From Acinetobacter sp. (GTDB taxonomy: Bacteria > Pseudomonadota > Gammaproteobacteria > Pseudomonadales > Moraxellaceae), in NCBI GenBank assembly GCA_030152605.1, contig JASLJB010000202.1, positions 1 through 10,212 on the forward strand: DNA of 10,212 bases, in the 5' to 3' direction. Within the stretch, counting starts at the first letter, position 1. Each line of letters begins with the position of its first letter. The position numbers and the translations under genes are program-made. The notes under the pieces were generated by a model that did not search any database, was not told the DNA's origin, and saw only the letters and a program-made list of their open reading frames with translations. Positions 1-6,832 of this stretch are shown here, one piece after another.

Positions 1-614
1 GCAATGATCACCCCGCCAAACAACACCCATAAGGTCGGGATCGACTGCGACGGCACCACACGATCATAAACGTTCATGGAAAATAGAATGGTCGCCAGCG
101 CCAATACGTTAGCGATCAAGGAGGCAAACATGATATCGATATAGCGTTTCCAGTCTGCTAAGGCGATCTCCCAAAACCAGTTTTTCTGATAGGGTTTGAT
201 ATATTCATCAATCCGCGCATCGGGAATCGAGGTTTCAGGTCGCAGGATATACACCACCTCGATCTGATCGGCAATATCTTGCAAAACCACACTTTGCGCC
301 AAGCCTTGATCACCACTGAGTTGCAGACTGAGATTGCCTGCTGAATCGACTTTATCGATCACAGCGACTTGGCCGGTTTTAAAACCCACCACGATCGGCA
401 AACGCCAAGGATTGAGCATGTCTGAACTAAACTCAGACTTGCGTAAACTAAGGCCCACTTGACGACAAATCAGCTGCAATACATCGTCGATGGTTTGATG
501 GCTACTCCAATTGAGTTGTAAACGAATACGTTCTTCTGAGGATTCAATCCGATAATGCTTTGCAACGGCTAAAACCGCTTGTAACCAAGGTTGGGGATTT
601 ATAGTACTGTTCAT
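1..614 (-). CDS. LapB-like type I secretion ABC exporter, N-terminal part (second T1SS module; runs off left edge)
   Basis: Reading the minus strand from the ATG at 614 gives 204 open codons with no stop before the edge. Residues 1-125 look like a C39-peptidase-like domain without a catalytic cysteine (the only Cys is at about 50), as in LapB/HlyB-type exporters that do not cleave a leader. An aromatic stretch around 145-157 leads into a membrane segment at about 161-180. The family motif MNVYDRVVP (180-188) follows, then a second membrane segment starting near 194. This N-terminus parallels that of the complete exporter at 4618-6798 (MNVYDRVIP there) but is clearly diverged. The ATG overlaps the stop of the upstream TolC-like gene as ATGA, with a purine-rich GGGGTAGAGA about 8 bases upstream, so the two genes are probably translationally coupled. 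The rest of the transmembrane region and the ATPase domain lie outside the window. Family assignment is firm; the substrate is unknown. Confidence 0.9.
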   Translation of the reverse strand, partial: MNSTINPQPWLQAVLAVAKHYRIESSEERIRLQLNWSSHQTIDDVLQLICRQVGLSLRKSEFSSDMLNPWRLPIVVGFKTGQVAVIDKVDSAGNLSLQLSGDQGLAQSVVLQDIADQIEVVYILRPETSIPDARIDEYIKPYQKNWFWEIALADWKRYIDIMFASLIANVLALATILFSMNVYDRVVPSQSIPTLWVLFGGVII

Positions 615-2242
615 GGTTGTATCTCTACCCCTTGAATAGAAAGCTGATTGAGCTGATAAACATCACGGGATTTTCCGGTCACGGCAATGAATTGCACCAA
701 GCTGTCATAGATGTCATAGCGAATATTTTCAAGCTGCATATTGGTGCTATGAATGGCCTGTTCGGCATTGAGGAGATCCAACACCGTCCGTGTGCCGAGC
801 TTATATTGTTCTTGATACAGCTCTTTGGTGCGGATACTGATCGCCTGTTGCGCGCCCAACACCGCTAACTGCCGTTGTTTATTTTCAATATTTTCACGGG
901 TGGCGCGGGTTTGATTGAGTACATCGAGATAGATGTTATTCACCTGCGCACGTGCGGCCTGTTCAGCAAAACTGGCTGCACGACTGCGTGAACTGGTGGC
1001 ACCGCCCTGATAAATACTGCTGCTGGCCTCCAACATCACCGAGTTGTAGTAGCCATTGTCTTTGTTGTTATTGGGATTGGCCCCATTCACAGCCTGACTC
1101 ATCGAGCCTTTGACCTGCAGCTTGGGATAACGACTCAAATCCACTTGTTTCTTTTGATGCTTGGCGACCTCAACCGCCGCCTGCGCCTCAATCATTTTTG
1201 GAATTTGATTGAATTGGGTCTCAGCATAAATATCAGAATTTCTGACCAGACTGTCCGGCAATTGCCAGACTGACTGGGAAATATCACGCCCCAACAAGGT
1301 ACGCAGACGCTCCTGATGTAAACTAAGTTGAGTTTGTTGCGAGATCAAGTTCGAGCGTGCGGCTTCAAGATAGGACTGCGCCTGCACCGGATCGGCCTGA
1401 CTACTGATCCCAGCTTGGGCACGCAACTGAGCGATCTCGGTGATACGACTCACCCCACGAATCTGCTCATTGGCGATGCGGGTACTTTCTTGATAGCGTT
1501 TGATATTGACGATGGCACTGGCCACTTGTGCCGAAATATCATCAATACTGACCAACACACTGGCTTGATTGAGCAGTAATTTGGCCTTCTGTTCATCGAC
1601 TGAACTTTTGACCTGTCCAAAGTCATATAACAACTGCGTGGCATTTAAACTGATCAGCTGTCGACCCCGCTCACCCGTAGTCATGTCACCAGTGCCCATC
1701 CCCCCAGAGATCTGCGGATAATAAGCCGATTTGGCCACATCAATATTGGCATTTTGCGCGGCAAGATTAGAGATGCTCTGACTGATCTGCGGATGACGCG
1801 CCAAAGTACGATGGATGGCATCAATAAAACTCAGATTGGTTTCGAGTGCAGCATAAGCGGTATCTGGCGAGTTCCACGATCCCTGCGTAGCAGCATGACT
1901 GTTCATGCCTGGCGCTGAAGACTGCACCGTAGGTAACTCATTCACCTGAGACAAATCATAATTAAACTTACTCAGCTGATTGAGCTGTACAGTCCGAAAG
2001 TCGGTATTGGCCTCGGGTCGAAATACCCCTTCGATACGCTGTTTAAGTGACGGCTTTGTCGCATGCTGAGAAGTTTGCATTTCTGAGGCGGAGGTCTCTG
2101 TCAACTGCCCTGAACCAACCGGCCCTGTTTGTGCTGTCCTTTGCATCGTCTCAACTGCAAGCGCGTCTGCACCATATAAACTAAGCAGCATGAATGCGAT
2201 ATTCAGTCTCGATCTTATTAAAATAAACTTACAATTAACCAC
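611..2242 (-). CDS. TolC-like outer membrane channel of the second T1SS module (long N-terminal extension)
   Basis: A 543-residue protein of the outer membrane efflux (OEP/TolC) family, expected to form the trimeric outer membrane and periplasmic duct of a type I exporter. The start is a GTG at 2242, supported by an AGAGAA Shine-Dalgarno five bases upstream and by the complete signal peptide it restores (basic N-terminus, hydrophobic core about 13-24, likely cleavage after ADALA at 25-29). The next ATG, codon 18, would cut into the signal peptide. The two OEP repeats start near residues 136 and 345; each has a helix ending in a conserved Tyr-Pro (YYPQISG at 174-180, RYPKLQVKG at 371-379). The C-terminal motif TRTVLDLLNAEQ is at 484-495. 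Residues 30-130 are a Ser/Thr/Gln-rich extension before the first repeat, making it over 110 residues longer than the other TolC homologue here. It overlaps the downstream ABC gene by four bases (ATGA). Family is firm; partner specificity is inferred from the operon. Confidence 0.93.
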   Translation of the reverse strand: MVNCKFILIRSRLNIAFMLLSLYGADALAVETMQRTAQTGPVGSGQLTETSASEMQTSQHATKPSLKQRIEGVFRPEANTDFRTVQLNQLSKFNYDLSQVNELPTVQSSAPGMNSHAATQGSWNSPDTAYAALETNLSFIDAIHRTLARHPQISQSISNLAAQNANIDVAKSAYYPQISGGMGTGDMTTGERGRQLISLNATQLLYDFGQVKSSVDEQKAKLLLNQASVLVSIDDISAQVASAIVNIKRYQESTRIANEQIRGVSRITEIAQLRAQAGISSQADPVQAQSYLEAARSNLISQQTQLSLHQERLRTLLGRDISQSVWQLPDSLVRNSDIYAETQFNQIPKMIEAQAAVEVAKHQKKQVDLSRYPKLQVKGSMSQAVNGANPNNNKDNGYYNSVMLEASSSIYQGGATSSRSRAASFAEQAARAQVNNIYLDVLNQTRATRENIENKQRQLAVLGAQQAISIRTKELYQEQYKLGTRTVLDLLNAEQAIHSTNMQLENIRYDIYDSLVQFIAVTGKSRDVYQLNQLSIQGVEIQP

Positions 2243-2258
2243 AACTGTTCTCTAAACT

Positions 2259-2278
2259 AAGATTACATAAGCAATCTT
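2259..2278 (-). promoter_or_regulatory. Small hairpin in the leader of the second TolC-like gene
   Basis: AAGATT (2259-2264) and AATCTT (2273-2278) form a perfect 6-bp stem with an 8-base loop, lying a few bases upstream of the AGAGAA ribosome binding site at about 2248-2253 for the GTG at 2242. It would be in the 5' untranslated leader if transcription starts near 2370. It is short and AT-rich, so it could be a chance dyad. Confidence 0.2.
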
Positions 2279-2375
2279 GCTAGCTTACATTAATTTACAA
2301 CAATCAATAATCAATTTAAAATAAATTAGCGTGCTGAGTTATCAGTATTACTGCTCATATTGTGACAAAATAGAC

Positions 2376-2405
2376 TTTATATAATTAAATTTAAGCAATT
2401 GTTAA
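2376..2405 (-). promoter_or_regulatory. Candidate sigma70-type promoter for the second T1SS module
   Basis: On the minus strand TTAACA (2405-2400) is followed after 18 bases by TATAAA (2381-2376), a fair match to -35 and -10 consensus boxes (TTGACA, TATAAT). Transcription would start near 2370, giving a leader of about 125 bases before the GTG at 2242. The surrounding DNA is so AT-rich that several other -10-like hexamers occur (for example TATAAT at 2514-2509, without a good -35), so this is one plausible choice only. Confidence 0.27.
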
Positions 2406-2583
2406 ATATAAATTTTATTAAAAATAATTTTAAATTAAATATTGTTTAACTTAACTAACAAATATACAGGGCAGTATTAATGTTTCTTTAACTCGCAACT
2501 TTTAAATAATTATAAGAATACAGTCTTATATTCATTTATATTAATCAATTAAAATAAAAATGTCATTTTAGTTGCATTTAAAA

Positions 2584-2620
2584 CCCACAACTTGATCAAT
2601 TATCGATCGATCAGTTGGGG
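2584..2620 (-). terminator. Imperfect dyad with terminator-like tail (minus strand)
   Basis: CCC-A-CAAC-T-TGATC (2584-2597) pairs with GATCA-GTTG-GGG (2609-2619): 12 bp with two single-base bulges around an 11-base loop. Read on the minus strand the stem is followed by TTTTAAAT, giving a weak intrinsic-terminator appearance that would insulate the left module from transcription coming from the right. The dyad also holds three GATC tetramers (2594, 2605 and 2609), so it could equally be a protein-binding operator or an insertion-sequence end. Confidence 0.3.
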
Positions 2621-2888
2621 TGAAATGTGAAATATAAACACATACCATAGCCCTTATTAACGCAACATAATGCGCTAGAGATCGTGCTACAAAATTTAAA
2701 GGAAACAGTAAGGCTGAAGTCACAACAACCTCTACAACGCAAGATAAGTTGCTTTAAACCGCACAATTAAGCTCCCTCTCAAACAGAATCACTGCTGTGT
2801 AGATAAGCATAATTTAATTAAAGCTAAGGCATTGATATTTATGAAAATTAAAATTAAGTAATATTTGATGTATTTTTGAATTAAGATT

Positions 2889-3284
2889 ATGCCAAAGATT
2901 TATTCTATTGATTTACGCGAAAAAGTGATGCAGCACTACAGAGAAACAAAACACAAATCAAACACTTGTAAGACTTTTAAAATTTCTAGATCTACTTTAG
3001 ATGACTGGATTCGCCTTGAAAAGAAAACAGGTGCATTGAAGCAACCCAAGTTAAATATTGGTCGCCCACCCGTTATTAAAGATATGAATGAATTTCGAGC
3101 ATTCGCTGAAAATACGCCATGCATCCATGTCAAAGATTTACAAGTAAAATTTGAACAGAAATTCGGTCATAAGATCACCTATGCGACCTTGTTAAAAGCG
3201 CTACATAAAATTGATTGGGTACAAAATAGAAAAAGACTGCTCAGCAAACAAGCAGATACTACGCTCGATGCTGAACAGTCTTAG
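2889..3284 (+). pseudogene. N-terminal (helix-turn-helix) fragment of an IS630-type transposase, orphan orfA-like
   Basis: This 131-codon ORF resembles the N-terminal DNA-binding region of IS630/Tc1-like transposases. It opens with MPKIYSIDLREKVMQHY, then a helix-turn-helix (about 25-43, with SRSTLDDWIRL at 33-43), the linker GRPPVIKD (58-65) and a second winged-helix-like part (about 66-112) ending HKIDWVQNRK. No DDE catalytic domain follows in any frame: the minus-strand hlyD-type gene ends only 20 bases beyond the stop. The family region ends at an A-run (3229-3235) that resembles the slippery sequence where two-frame IS630 elements shift by -1. In the -1 frame KKT is followed by about 11 unrelated residues and a stop at 3272-3274. 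Codons 116-131 overlap the opposing operon's terminator hairpin and probably derive from flanking DNA. Base composition is visibly more AT-rich than the exporter genes. No terminal inverted repeats were found and the ribosome binding site is weak. It is probably a truncated remnant; a retained DNA-binding protein is the alternative. Confidence 0.75.
3224..3282 (-). terminator. Intrinsic terminator of the first T1SS operon, inside the 3' end of the transposase fragment
   Basis: On the minus strand, AAGACTGTTCAGC (3282-3270) pairs with GCTGAGCAGTCTT (3245-3233): 13 continuous base pairs counting one G-U, with a 24-base loop. It is followed at once by the T-rich tail TTTCTATTTTGT (3232-3221). 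Stem plus T-tract is the standard form of a rho-independent terminator for transcription leaving the membrane fusion protein gene. On the plus strand the stem has a C-A mismatch and no T-tract, so it acts mainly against minus-strand transcription. The loop is longer than usual. Confidence 0.6.
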
Positions 3285-3288
3285 TAAA

Positions 3289-3319
3289 TTGCAGGAGCGA
3301 ACTTTTAGCGCTCCTGCAA
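3289..3319 (-). terminator. Perfect 11-bp hairpin overlapping the stop codon of the membrane fusion protein gene
   Basis: TTGCAGGAGCG (3289-3299) and CGCTCCTGCAA (3309-3319) are perfect inverted repeats around a 9-base loop. The minus-strand stop codon TAA (3307-3305) is in the loop, and the last three codons of the membrane fusion protein form one arm. On the minus strand only a short TTT follows, and on the plus strand there is no T-tract. It is therefore a weak terminator by itself and may act as a 3'-end stabilising hairpin or together with the better terminator 7 bases further on. Confidence 0.5.
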
Positions 3320-4537
3320 AGCCTGTTTCATTCTTGTAATTGGCTTAATCAAATACTGAAACACAGTTTTCTCACCAGTTTTCACATCAACCGTGGTAAT
3401 CATGCCCGGAATGATCGGCAACTGCTTACCGTTTTTATCCAACAAACTATTGGCATCGGTACGCACCAAAATACGATAATACACTTCGTTTTGATTTAAC
3501 TTGAGTTCACTATTGCGCTTGTCATTGCTCAAGGTATCTGGACTGATCAAGGTCACCACCCCATCCAAACCACCATAAATGGCATAATCATAAGCACTGA
3601 CTTTCACCACAGCCGGTAAGCCTGGACGTAAAAAAGCCACATCTTGCGGACGAATATAGGCTTCGACTAAGAGTTTGTCGTCTAGGGGCACGATTTCTAA
3701 AATATCCTGTCCTGCATTGACCACACCACCGACGGTATTAATTTTAATATTTTTGACCACACCACGTAAGGGTGCACGAATCAGTGAGCGTTCCACCGGA
3801 TCGGCACGCATCAGCATATTTTCTCTGGCTTGTGCCAGCTCTGCTTCAGTTTTCACCAATTCATTATTGGCATCTGTCAAATAGCGGTTTTTGCGCTCAG
3901 TGATTTGCAAACCCAAATCGGCGGATTGGCGCTGCATACGTAGCACTTCAACATTGGAGACCAAACCTTGTTGGGCTAAGGGTTGGGTAATTGAAATTTC
4001 ATGATCCAAAAAACTTTTGCTTTGTTTTAAGCCTGAAACCGCATCTAGCATCGACTGTCGACGTGCAACAAATGCATGATACTCACGTTGTTTGATTTCA
4101 TTCGAGATCTGTTGTGGAAATACCGGTTCAGTGCCGGTGGTTTCGGCTTTGAGTCGTGCGGCTAAAGCGCTCAGGCTTTCGACTTTGGCTTCACTTTCAC
4201 GCAATACCGCTGAACTTCGGGTGTCATCCAGCTTTAAAAGGATCTGATCTTTTTCAACCACATCACCTTCTTTGACCTCCATTTCCATGATCGTCCCGGG
4301 ATCTAAACTTTGAATGATTTGCTCGCGACTACTCGAGATAATACTGCCCTGACCGCGTGTCACTTCTTCAAGTGTACTATTATAGGCCCAAATCAAAAAC
4401 ACAACGATCAATACAAACAAGAGAATCACCACGGCAAAATAACCGCGATGCTTCTCTTGTTGAAAAGCACCATTTAAATCATTAATTAAATCCAGATCAG
4501 ACTGACTGACCGATTGCGCTTCATTTTCTTTTTTCAT
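3305..4537 (-). CDS. HlyD/LapC-like type I secretion membrane fusion protein
   Basis: A 410-residue periplasmic adaptor that would bridge the ABC exporter and the TolC channel. Numbering from the ATG at 4537: a charged cytoplasmic N-terminus, one transmembrane segment (about 34-51), a first barrel/lipoyl half (about 60-105, with VKEGDVVEKDQILLKLDD), a long helical hairpin (about 110-245), the second lipoyl half starting IRAPLRGVV (253-261), and the typical HlyD C-terminus IIPGMITTVDVKTGEKTVFQ near 375-394. Length is normal for the family. The frame is also open from an in-frame TTG at 4546 (three codons earlier), but neither start has an ideal Shine-Dalgarno: GAAAG sits very close to the ATG and nothing clear precedes the TTG. 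I prefer the ATG. The gene follows the ABC exporter by 80 bases that contain two hairpins, and is last in the operon before the convergent transposase fragment. Function in exporting the adjacent adhesin is inferred from gene order. Confidence 0.94.
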   Translation of the reverse strand: MKKENEAQSVSQSDLDLINDLNGAFQQEKHRGYFAVVILLFVLIVVFLIWAYNSTLEEVTRGQGSIISSSREQIIQSLDPGTIMEMEVKEGDVVEKDQILLKLDDTRSSAVLRESEAKVESLSALAARLKAETTGTEPVFPQQISNEIKQREYHAFVARRQSMLDAVSGLKQSKSFLDHEISITQPLAQQGLVSNVEVLRMQRQSADLGLQITERKNRYLTDANNELVKTEAELAQARENMLMRADPVERSLIRAPLRGVVKNIKINTVGGVVNAGQDILEIVPLDDKLLVEAYIRPQDVAFLRPGLPAVVKVSAYDYAIYGGLDGVVTLISPDTLSNDKRNSELKLNQNEVYYRILVRTDANSLLDKNGKQLPIIPGMITTVDVKTGEKTVFQYLIKPITRMKQALQER

Positions 4538-4576
4538 ATCTTTCAATTACTTGATCTGTTTAATCATACATATAAC

Positions 4577-4611
4577 GTGAGTATCACTCACCTGATGCGC
4601 GCATGGCGCGC
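4577..4611. repeat. Two tandem perfect hairpins between the ABC exporter and membrane fusion protein genes
   Basis: GTGAGT-ATC-ACTCAC (4577-4591) and GCGCGC-ATG-GCGCGC (4597-4611) are two perfect 6-bp stems with 3-base loops, five bases apart, in the intergenic gap. The second is unusually GC-rich for this AT-rich neighbourhood and sits only six bases beyond the ABC stop codon. No T-tract follows on the minus strand, so they do not look like terminators. A role in mRNA stability, a processing site or differential expression of the downstream gene is inference. Confidence 0.5.
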
Positions 4612-4617
4612 GCCTGA

Positions 4618-6798
4618 TTATTGGCTGCGTGCACTCACGCTGACCTTATGCACTTTCTGCTTCACTTCAGGGTTTTTCGGTGTTTGCTGCTGGACCAACT
4701 TGGCCAAAACCGCCGCTTTAGGTCCATCCATTGTGACCACCCCCTCTTTCATCACAATCACGCGATCCACTAAGGACAACACTTGTGGACGATGTGTCAC
4801 CACCAGCAGGGTTTTATCTCGGCACCAATCTTTCATGACATCCAAAGCCATCAGTTCGGTGTCTTGATCTAGACCGGTGGTCGGCTCATCCAGTAATACC
4901 ACTTGAGGTTCGCGCAAAGTCAGGCGCGCCAAAGCAATAATTTGCTTCTGTCCCCCAGAGAGACCCAAACCATCTTCACCGAGTGGCATATCCAAGCCGC
5001 GTGGATGATTGTTGATCACCTTATCCAATCCAAAACGCTGTAACACCTGCAACAACTTTTGATCACTGGCAAAACCATCTGAACGCGCCAAATCCAAGTT
5101 TTCTCTTAAACTGCCCAAAAACAAACGTGGGTTTTGACTCAGCAAACTGACTTTGGTGCGTAAAAAATTAGGGTCCACTTGGCGCATATCGACACGATCT
5201 AAAGTCACATTGCCTTGATGGGCTTCATAAAGACCACTGGCCAATTTGAGTAAGGTACTTTTACCACTGCCGATATGACCCAAAATGGCGACTTTTTCAC
5301 CCGCGCGAATATGTAGCGTCACGCCCTTGACGGCAGGTGCGCTGTCTTGATCATAATTAAACTGAACTTGCTCAAAACTAAGATCGCCACGTACGGTTTC
5401 TAGACTGATGTATTGGCGACTCGGATCACGTTCAATCGGTTTTTGAACAATATTATTGATCCCCTGCAGTGCCAATTTGGCAGACTGAAAGCGTATCGCT
5501 AAACTTGCGATCTGAGATAAAGGCGCCAAGGCGCGACCAGAAAGAATCACCGACGCGATCAACGCACCCATGGTAATTTTAAGATCTGGATTGCTGCTAT
5601 GAATTAAATAGGTGCCCAGCAATACCAAAAATATGGTATTCAGTTGCTGCATGCTGGTGGCAAAATTCATTACAAAGCTACTTAGATTACGTACTTTGAT
5701 CGATGAAGCCGACGTTTTTGCCGTGAAGTTATCCCAACGTTGCTGCGCCCATTGGGTTGCATTATTGGTTTTTAAGGTCTCAATCCCCTCCAAGGCTTCA
5801 ACTGCAAGACCCTGTCTTTGCGAAGATTCCTTCATGGATTCATTGATATAGCGTGCCAGTGGACGTTGCACAAAAAAGCCCAACGCAATCATGATCGGTA
5901 TCAGGGTTAAGGGCACCAAGGCCAAGTTGCCGCCGACCAAAGCGATCACGCCAATAAAGAGTAACAGAAAAGGTAAATCGACAATGGTCAGCAAACTGGC
6001 GCTGGTCATAAATTCTCGTACTGCTTCAAACTCACGTAGATTGTTGGCATATGCACCGGCAGAGCTAGGACGATCCACCAAACGCAATAACATCACCCGT
6101 CTAAACAAGGCTGAACTGATAATCAAATCTGCTTTTTTACCGGCAATATCGGTGAGATAAGCACGTATCAGTTTGGCCAAAAACTCAAAGCTAATCGCGA
6201 TAATCACCCCGATACTCAGCACCCACAAGGTCTCAAATGCTTGGTTCGGAATCACCCGGTCATAGACATTCATGACATAGAGCGAGCTGACCAGGGCCAA
6301 AAAGTTGATAATGAATGTGGCCAAGATCACCTGATAATAGTATTTGCGAAAACGCCAAATGACTTTCCAAAACCAAGCTTTGGGCAAATGATATTCGGGC
6401 AAATCAGAGCGCAGATCAGATTCAACTTTTGGTTTGACAAACCAACAAAACCCTAAATACAGCGACTCCAGCTGAGCTGTGGTCATGACCTGAGTCAGGC
6501 CATCTGTTTGTTTTAAATGGTACAGGCGTTGCTGCCCTTGACCCGTGATTTCAACCACCACAGCGGCTTCTTCATTTTTTAATAACAGGGTCAATGGGAC
6601 AGCAAGTGCCGGAATGTCCTGCAGAGGGCGTTTTGATAATTGGTTGTCAAAACCATAACTCTGCAAAACCTCTGACAGAGAACTAAAATCAATCTTTAAG
6701 TTTTGATCACGTCGGACATGCCCCAGTAAAGCAGCTTCAGCGATCGGAGTGCCTAATAACTGAGTGGTTAACGCGAGATGTGAAATGATAGACTTCAT
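4618..6798 (-). CDS. LapB-like type I secretion ABC exporter (complete)
   Basis: A 726-residue inner membrane ABC transporter fusing membrane and ATPase domains; as a dimer it would power one-step export of the adhesin. Residues 1-125 are a C39-peptidase-like domain with no catalytic Cys in the expected N-terminal position, fitting a substrate with an uncleaved C-terminal signal. Six membrane segments lie at about 153-174, 190-208, 266-288, 290-312, 374-397 and 404-423, with MNVYDRVIP at 176-184. The ATPase domain has all key motifs: Walker A GHIGSGKST (507-515), Q-loop Gln555, signature LSGGQKQ (613-619), Walker B VVLLDEP (633-639) with Glu638, D-loop GLD (642-644) and His669. It therefore looks catalytically intact. 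The C-terminal 25 residues are a basic tail. The ATG at 6798 has an AGGA four bases upstream. It starts 34 bases after the TolC-like gene's stop, indicating one operon. Similarity to Pseudomonas LapB is family knowledge; the substrate is inferred from position. Confidence 0.96.
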   Translation of the reverse strand: MKSIISHLALTTQLLGTPIAEAALLGHVRRDQNLKIDFSSLSEVLQSYGFDNQLSKRPLQDIPALAVPLTLLLKNEEAAVVVEITGQGQQRLYHLKQTDGLTQVMTTAQLESLYLGFCWFVKPKVESDLRSDLPEYHLPKAWFWKVIWRFRKYYYQVILATFIINFLALVSSLYVMNVYDRVIPNQAFETLWVLSIGVIIAISFEFLAKLIRAYLTDIAGKKADLIISSALFRRVMLLRLVDRPSSAGAYANNLREFEAVREFMTSASLLTIVDLPFLLLFIGVIALVGGNLALVPLTLIPIMIALGFFVQRPLARYINESMKESSQRQGLAVEALEGIETLKTNNATQWAQQRWDNFTAKTSASSIKVRNLSSFVMNFATSMQQLNTIFLVLLGTYLIHSSNPDLKITMGALIASVILSGRALAPLSQIASLAIRFQSAKLALQGINNIVQKPIERDPSRQYISLETVRGDLSFEQVQFNYDQDSAPAVKGVTLHIRAGEKVAILGHIGSGKSTLLKLASGLYEAHQGNVTLDRVDMRQVDPNFLRTKVSLLSQNPRLFLGSLRENLDLARSDGFASDQKLLQVLQRFGLDKVINNHPRGLDMPLGEDGLGLSGGQKQIIALARLTLREPQVVLLDEPTTGLDQDTELMALDVMKDWCRDKTLLVVTHRPQVLSLVDRVIVMKEGVVTMDGPKAAVLAKLVQQQTPKNPEVKQKVHKVSVSARSQ

Positions 6799-6832
6799 GA
6801 TGTCCTGTTTAAAAATAAATACTTATAAATAC

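Larger units (their letters stand above)
2243..2888. other. AT-rich intergenic region without a convincing gene
   Basis: These 646 bases separate the second T1SS module from the IS630-like ORF. Both strands are rich in stops and the longest ATG reading frames I traced are under about 20 codons. The left half (about 2280-2590) is almost entirely A and T. The right half (about 2620-2800) is less biased but still gives no coding signal. Recognisable elements are a possible minus-strand promoter for the TolC-like gene (2376-2405), a 13-base palindrome AAAATGTCATTTT at 2557-2569, an imperfect dyad with three clustered GATC sites (2584-2620) and a small hairpin AAGATT/AATCTT (2259-2278) just upstream of the TolC-like gene's ribosome binding site. 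The region could contain regulatory sites for the left module and the lost end of an insertion sequence, but I could not identify a matching terminal inverted repeat. Confidence 0.6.

Noticed and set aside
617..868. Plus-strand ORFs opposite the TolC, ABC, fusion protein and adhesin genes (for example 617-868, 1328-1579, 3675-3884, 4514-4867, 5612-5851, 5891-6160, 7834-8109, 8826-9101)
   Set aside because: All are antisense to genes with clear family motifs, have no recognisable domains and look like coding shadows.
1450..1644. 64-codon minus-strand ORF inside the TolC-like gene
   Set aside because: Overlaps a well supported gene in another frame on the same strand, without its own domain or ribosome binding site.
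2720..2810. Short minus-strand ORF starting at an ATG near 2810
   Set aside because: Only about 18 codons with no domain, no clear ribosome binding site and no neighbour link; treated as chance.
2820..2888. Promoter for the transposase fragment (TTGATA near 2834)
   Set aside because: The nearest -10-like hexamer is more than 20 bases away and the DNA is so AT-rich that such matches carry little weight.
2243..3320. Terminal inverted repeats and TA target duplication of an intact IS630 element
   Set aside because: I compared the flanks by eye and found no matching repeat pair; with the DDE domain missing, the element is not intact.
4538..4546. TTG start for the membrane fusion protein
   Set aside because: In frame and possible, but it has no Shine-Dalgarno and adds only three residues; the ATG at 4537 was preferred.
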